Under the pieces are notes generated by a model that saw only the letters and a list, made by a program, of their open reading frames with translations, was not told where the DNA came from and did no database searches. From NCBI RefSeq assembly GCF_018588585.1, contig NZ_JAEUFG010000039.1:1-32849 (forward strand): a stretch of DNA of 32,849 nucleotides. Direction: 5' to 3'. Shown here piece after piece: positions 31,257 through 32,849 of this stretch; the first letter of the stretch is position 1; each line of letters starts with the position of its first letter. A program made the translations under genes and the position numbers. Source of the DNA: Bacillus sp. SM2101 (GTDB lineage Bacteria > Bacillota > Bacilli > Bacillales > SM2101).

Positions 31257-31790
31257 ATGAGGAGAGATAATATCGCAAAAGATATACTTCATCTTTATGA
31301 TCTATATAGTGGTCGGATTTTTAAATTTATTTTTGTACTTACTAATGACTACCATATTGCACAAGACTTAACTCATGAAACTTTTATGCAAGTTGATAAC
31401 TCATATTATCAGTTAAAAAAACAAGAAAAAGTAGAAACCTGGTTATTTCAAATTGCTCATAATATTTCTATTGATTATTTTAGAAGGAAGAAATTAAATG
31501 TAGTTGAGCGTATGAGGTCATCTTCAAAAGAGAAGGAAGTTGCACCCTCAATAGAGAATACAATCATTATCAATGAACATTTTAAAGAATTGTACCAAGC
31601 TCTTATAAAGCTGAAACCTTCATACCGAGAAGTTATTATTCTTAGAAAGATAGAAGAATTATCGATTAAAGAAACTAGTGAAATTTTAGGATGGAAAGAA
31701 AGTAAAGTGACAACTACATTATCTAGAGCGCTAAAGGAACTTCAACAGAAACTAGAAGCAGGTGGATATGTATATGAGCAATTTTCCTAA
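31257..31790 (+). CDS. ECF-type RNA polymerase sigma factor
   Basis: A 177-aa sigma-70-family ECF factor. Region 2 is at about 12-80 (LHLYDLYSGRIFKFIFVLTN, DYHIAQDLTHETFMQV, the -10 recognition segment ETWLFQIAHNISIDYFRRKK). Region 4 is at about 110-170 (YQALIKLKPSYREVIILRKI, then the helix-turn-helix LSIKETSEILGWKESKVTTT). There is no region 3 or extra domain. I use the ATG at 31257 because AGGAGGAGGG ends a few bases upstream; the frame from 31212 would read through it. It overlaps the next gene by 17 bases, so the two are translationally coupled. ECF factors of this type (near the SigM/SigW/SigV class) control envelope stress genes. Confidence 0.9.
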   Translation: MRRDNIAKDILHLYDLYSGRIFKFIFVLTNDYHIAQDLTHETFMQVDNSYYQLKKQEKVETWLFQIAHNISIDYFRRKKLNVVERMRSSSKEKEVAPSIENTIIINEHFKELYQALIKLKPSYREVIILRKIEELSIKETSEILGWKESKVTTTLSRALKELQQKLEAGGYVYEQFS

Positions 31791-32352
31791 AGAAAATTCA
31801 TTTAAGCATATAAAAACGTTGGATGAAAGCATACAATGGAATCCAGAAAAACAATTTGAGTTAAGACAAAAGTTAGAGTATAACATTAATAAAAAAAATA
31901 ACAGAAAAATATTCAAAATAAGGTTACTCCCAATAATCGGTGTTGTTACTGCAATGTGCATGATGGGTATTCTGTTAATTCCATATGTGTTGGAAAATGA
32001 TATCAATGAAGCAGGAAATGCTTCAGCACCTGTCGAAAAAATAGCGGATGCTGTACTAAGTGTTGAAGAATTACTTAATGATGACTCTGTAGAATATTAC
32101 GTGAATTTAGACATAAATGAAGGATCAGAATGTAATTTTTGGCTAAATAATTTACATAATAGTTACAATTATAAGTACAAAGTATATGCTCCCGATGGAA
32201 GTTTAATTGGGGAATCAATAACTGCTGGCTCACAGGAAAGACTATATTCTGTAGATTTGAATCAATATGGGTCAGGTGAGTATAAAATAAAGGTGTATAC
32301 TCCTAATGGTAATATAGGAGGTAAATATCATTTGAGAGTGAGAAACTTTTAA
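31774..32352 (+). CDS. membrane protein coupled to the ECF sigma factor (probable anti-sigma)
   Basis: A 192-aa protein. Residues 1-45 are cytoplasmic, helical and charged (TLDESIQWNPEKQFELRQKL). One transmembrane helix is at about 49-70 (IRLLPIIGVVTAMCMMGILL). An outer domain of about 120 aa is beta-rich with a pattern like PPC/bacterial pre-peptidase sandwiches (DINEGSECNFWLNNLHNSYN, KYKVYAPDGSLIGESITAGS, GEYKIKVYTPNGN). The usual zinc anti-sigma HxxxCxxC motif is absent. Start: ATG 31774, downstream of AGGTGGA and overlapping the sigma gene's last codons. The layout suggests a sensor that holds the sigma factor at the membrane and releases it on an external signal. Confidence 0.75.
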   Translation: MSNFPKENSFKHIKTLDESIQWNPEKQFELRQKLEYNINKKNNRKIFKIRLLPIIGVVTAMCMMGILLIPYVLENDINEAGNASAPVEKIADAVLSVEELLNDDSVEYYVNLDINEGSECNFWLNNLHNSYNYKYKVYAPDGSLIGESITAGSQERLYSVDLNQYGSGEYKIKVYTPNGNIGGKYHLRVRNF

Positions 32353-32772
32353 AGGATTAGGATAAGAAAAACTGAATTACTCCTCTTTGCTTGTTCGTAT
32401 CAGAATAAGTGTAAAACAATAAAACTATATAGTAGGGATAGGAAATCATTTTTTAGGTTAATAAATAACAGGACAACCTGTTGATAGAACAACATATAAA
32501 TAATCACCTAGTTTTGAAAAAACTTCTGCACTATGAGAATTAAATCATAATCGGCCTTTACTATTCCTTGAAGATTGTTCAATTCAAAACCGAAAAAAAA
32601 GACACACTAGAGAGTAAGTGTGCCTAAAAGAAAAGAGGTGGGTTATGAAAAAGTTCATTAACACTGTATTAATATTAAACTAAAATTGTGTGTGGATTCT
32701 ATGGGATGTTTATGTGATTTTGTGTGATTAAGCTTAGATCTATTAAAATAACAAAGAGGATGTCTTAAATAT
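32353..32772. other. intergenic, truncated start of a gene
   Basis: AAAAGAGGTGGG precedes an ATG at 32645 that opens MKKFINTVLILN and then stops, the start of a lost secreted or membrane protein. A small hairpin (ACACT...AGTGT) lies near 32603-32622. Nothing else was recognised. Confidence 0.4.
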
Positions 32773-32849
32773 TGAACTGCCCCCTGTCTAGTAGACAGCG
32801 GAAATAATAAAAAGTCACTTAAGCGGCTTTAGCTCTATATTCCATAGGG
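32773..32849 (-). mobile_element. right end of an IS3-family element (partial)
   Basis: TGAACTGCCCCCTGTCTAGT at 32773 looks like the terminal repeat of an IS3-group element. It is followed by a CTGTCTA-G-TAGACAG palindrome (about 32784-32799). The rest of the element lies beyond the window. Confidence 0.7.
32819..32849 (-). CDS. IS3-family transposase, C-terminal end (partial)
   Basis: The minus strand reads PMEYRAKAA and TAA (32819-32821), the typical C-terminus of IS3-group orfB (…NP-[VM]-E-Y-R-x-K-x-A). It is cut by the window edge, so intactness cannot be judged. Confidence 0.6.
   Translation of the reverse strand, partial: PMEYRAKAA

Noticed and set aside
1-32849. CRISPR array, restriction or abortive-infection operon, phage genes
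   Set aside because: No regular spaced direct repeats and no recognisable nuclease, methylase, capsid or integrase apart from IS transposases.
1-32849. tRNA or rRNA genes
   Set aside because: No cloverleaf with CCA-proximal T-loop (GGTTCRANTCC) or rRNA-like high-GC tract was found on either strand.

Overview
The window is AT-rich, low-GC Firmicute DNA. Strong AGGAGG-type ribosome binding sites, frequent TTG/GTG starts, a Spo0E-like phosphatase, a YolD-like protein, an Hfq paralog, a thermolysin-type protease and a probable endospore-appendage (DUF3992-like) subunit all point to a spore-forming Bacillaceae (Bacillus in the broad sense). No tRNA, rRNA or core housekeeping operon was seen. Most genes are single, short and separated by long intergenic stretches full of decayed genes, which is typical of a chromosomal accessory region or a megaplasmid.

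Layout. Positions 1-826 are the right part of an IS3/IS150-like element with two nonsense codons. Positions 1269-3689 (-) encode a secreted M4 metalloprotease with two C-terminal domains, preceded by a tandem palindromic operator-like repeat. Small membrane protein, DUF1992 and LVIVD-repeat genes follow (4268-6971). At 8309-9507 two unknown beta-rich proteins, here called A1 and B1, are divergently transcribed. Positions 10010-11891 hold a broken small gene, an Hfq paralog, a lipoprotein thermonuclease with an Excalibur domain, and an HU protein. Positions 12220-14470 hold a dead YolD copy, a YVTN fragment, an endonuclease/exonuclease/phosphatase-family protein and a scrambled IS remnant. From 14581 to 19740 lie a series of probable spore-surface or unknown proteins: a Cys-paired 114-aa protein, a cupin, a Cys-rich 177-aa protein, an intact YolD, a protein with a duplicated CxFLSLFTLxFC motif, and the DUF3992-like protein. 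Positions 19895-20600 are decayed. Positions 20907-25325 hold a small membrane protein, a 66-aa protein, a secreted HAD/LNS2-like phosphatase, an RDD membrane protein and a frameshifted YVTN beta-propeller. Positions 25716-27092 carry small membrane proteins, two of them tandem paralogs with TTG starts, and a zinc-ribbon protein. At 27634-29202 the A/B divergent pair recurs in inverted orientation (B2, A2) with a Spo0E-like gene between them. A nested hairpin, a 39-aa secreted peptide, an ECF sigma factor and its overlapping membrane partner follow. The window ends in the right end of another IS3-family element (32773-32849).

How it may fit together (inference). Several proteins (A1/A2, B1/B2, the Cys-rich proteins, the cupin, the DUF3992-like protein) are small, lack signal peptides and are rich in Cys or beta-sheet. 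That is what proteins made in the mother cell and assembled on the spore look like. The most notable pattern is the duplicated, inverted A/B divergent module. Other patterns are a dispersed intergenic repeat of roughly 110-155 bp with complementary ends (about five copies or partial copies), fragments of YVTN propeller genes, and small genes missed by length-limited ORF calling. All functional statements rest on motifs read by eye; no database search was run.
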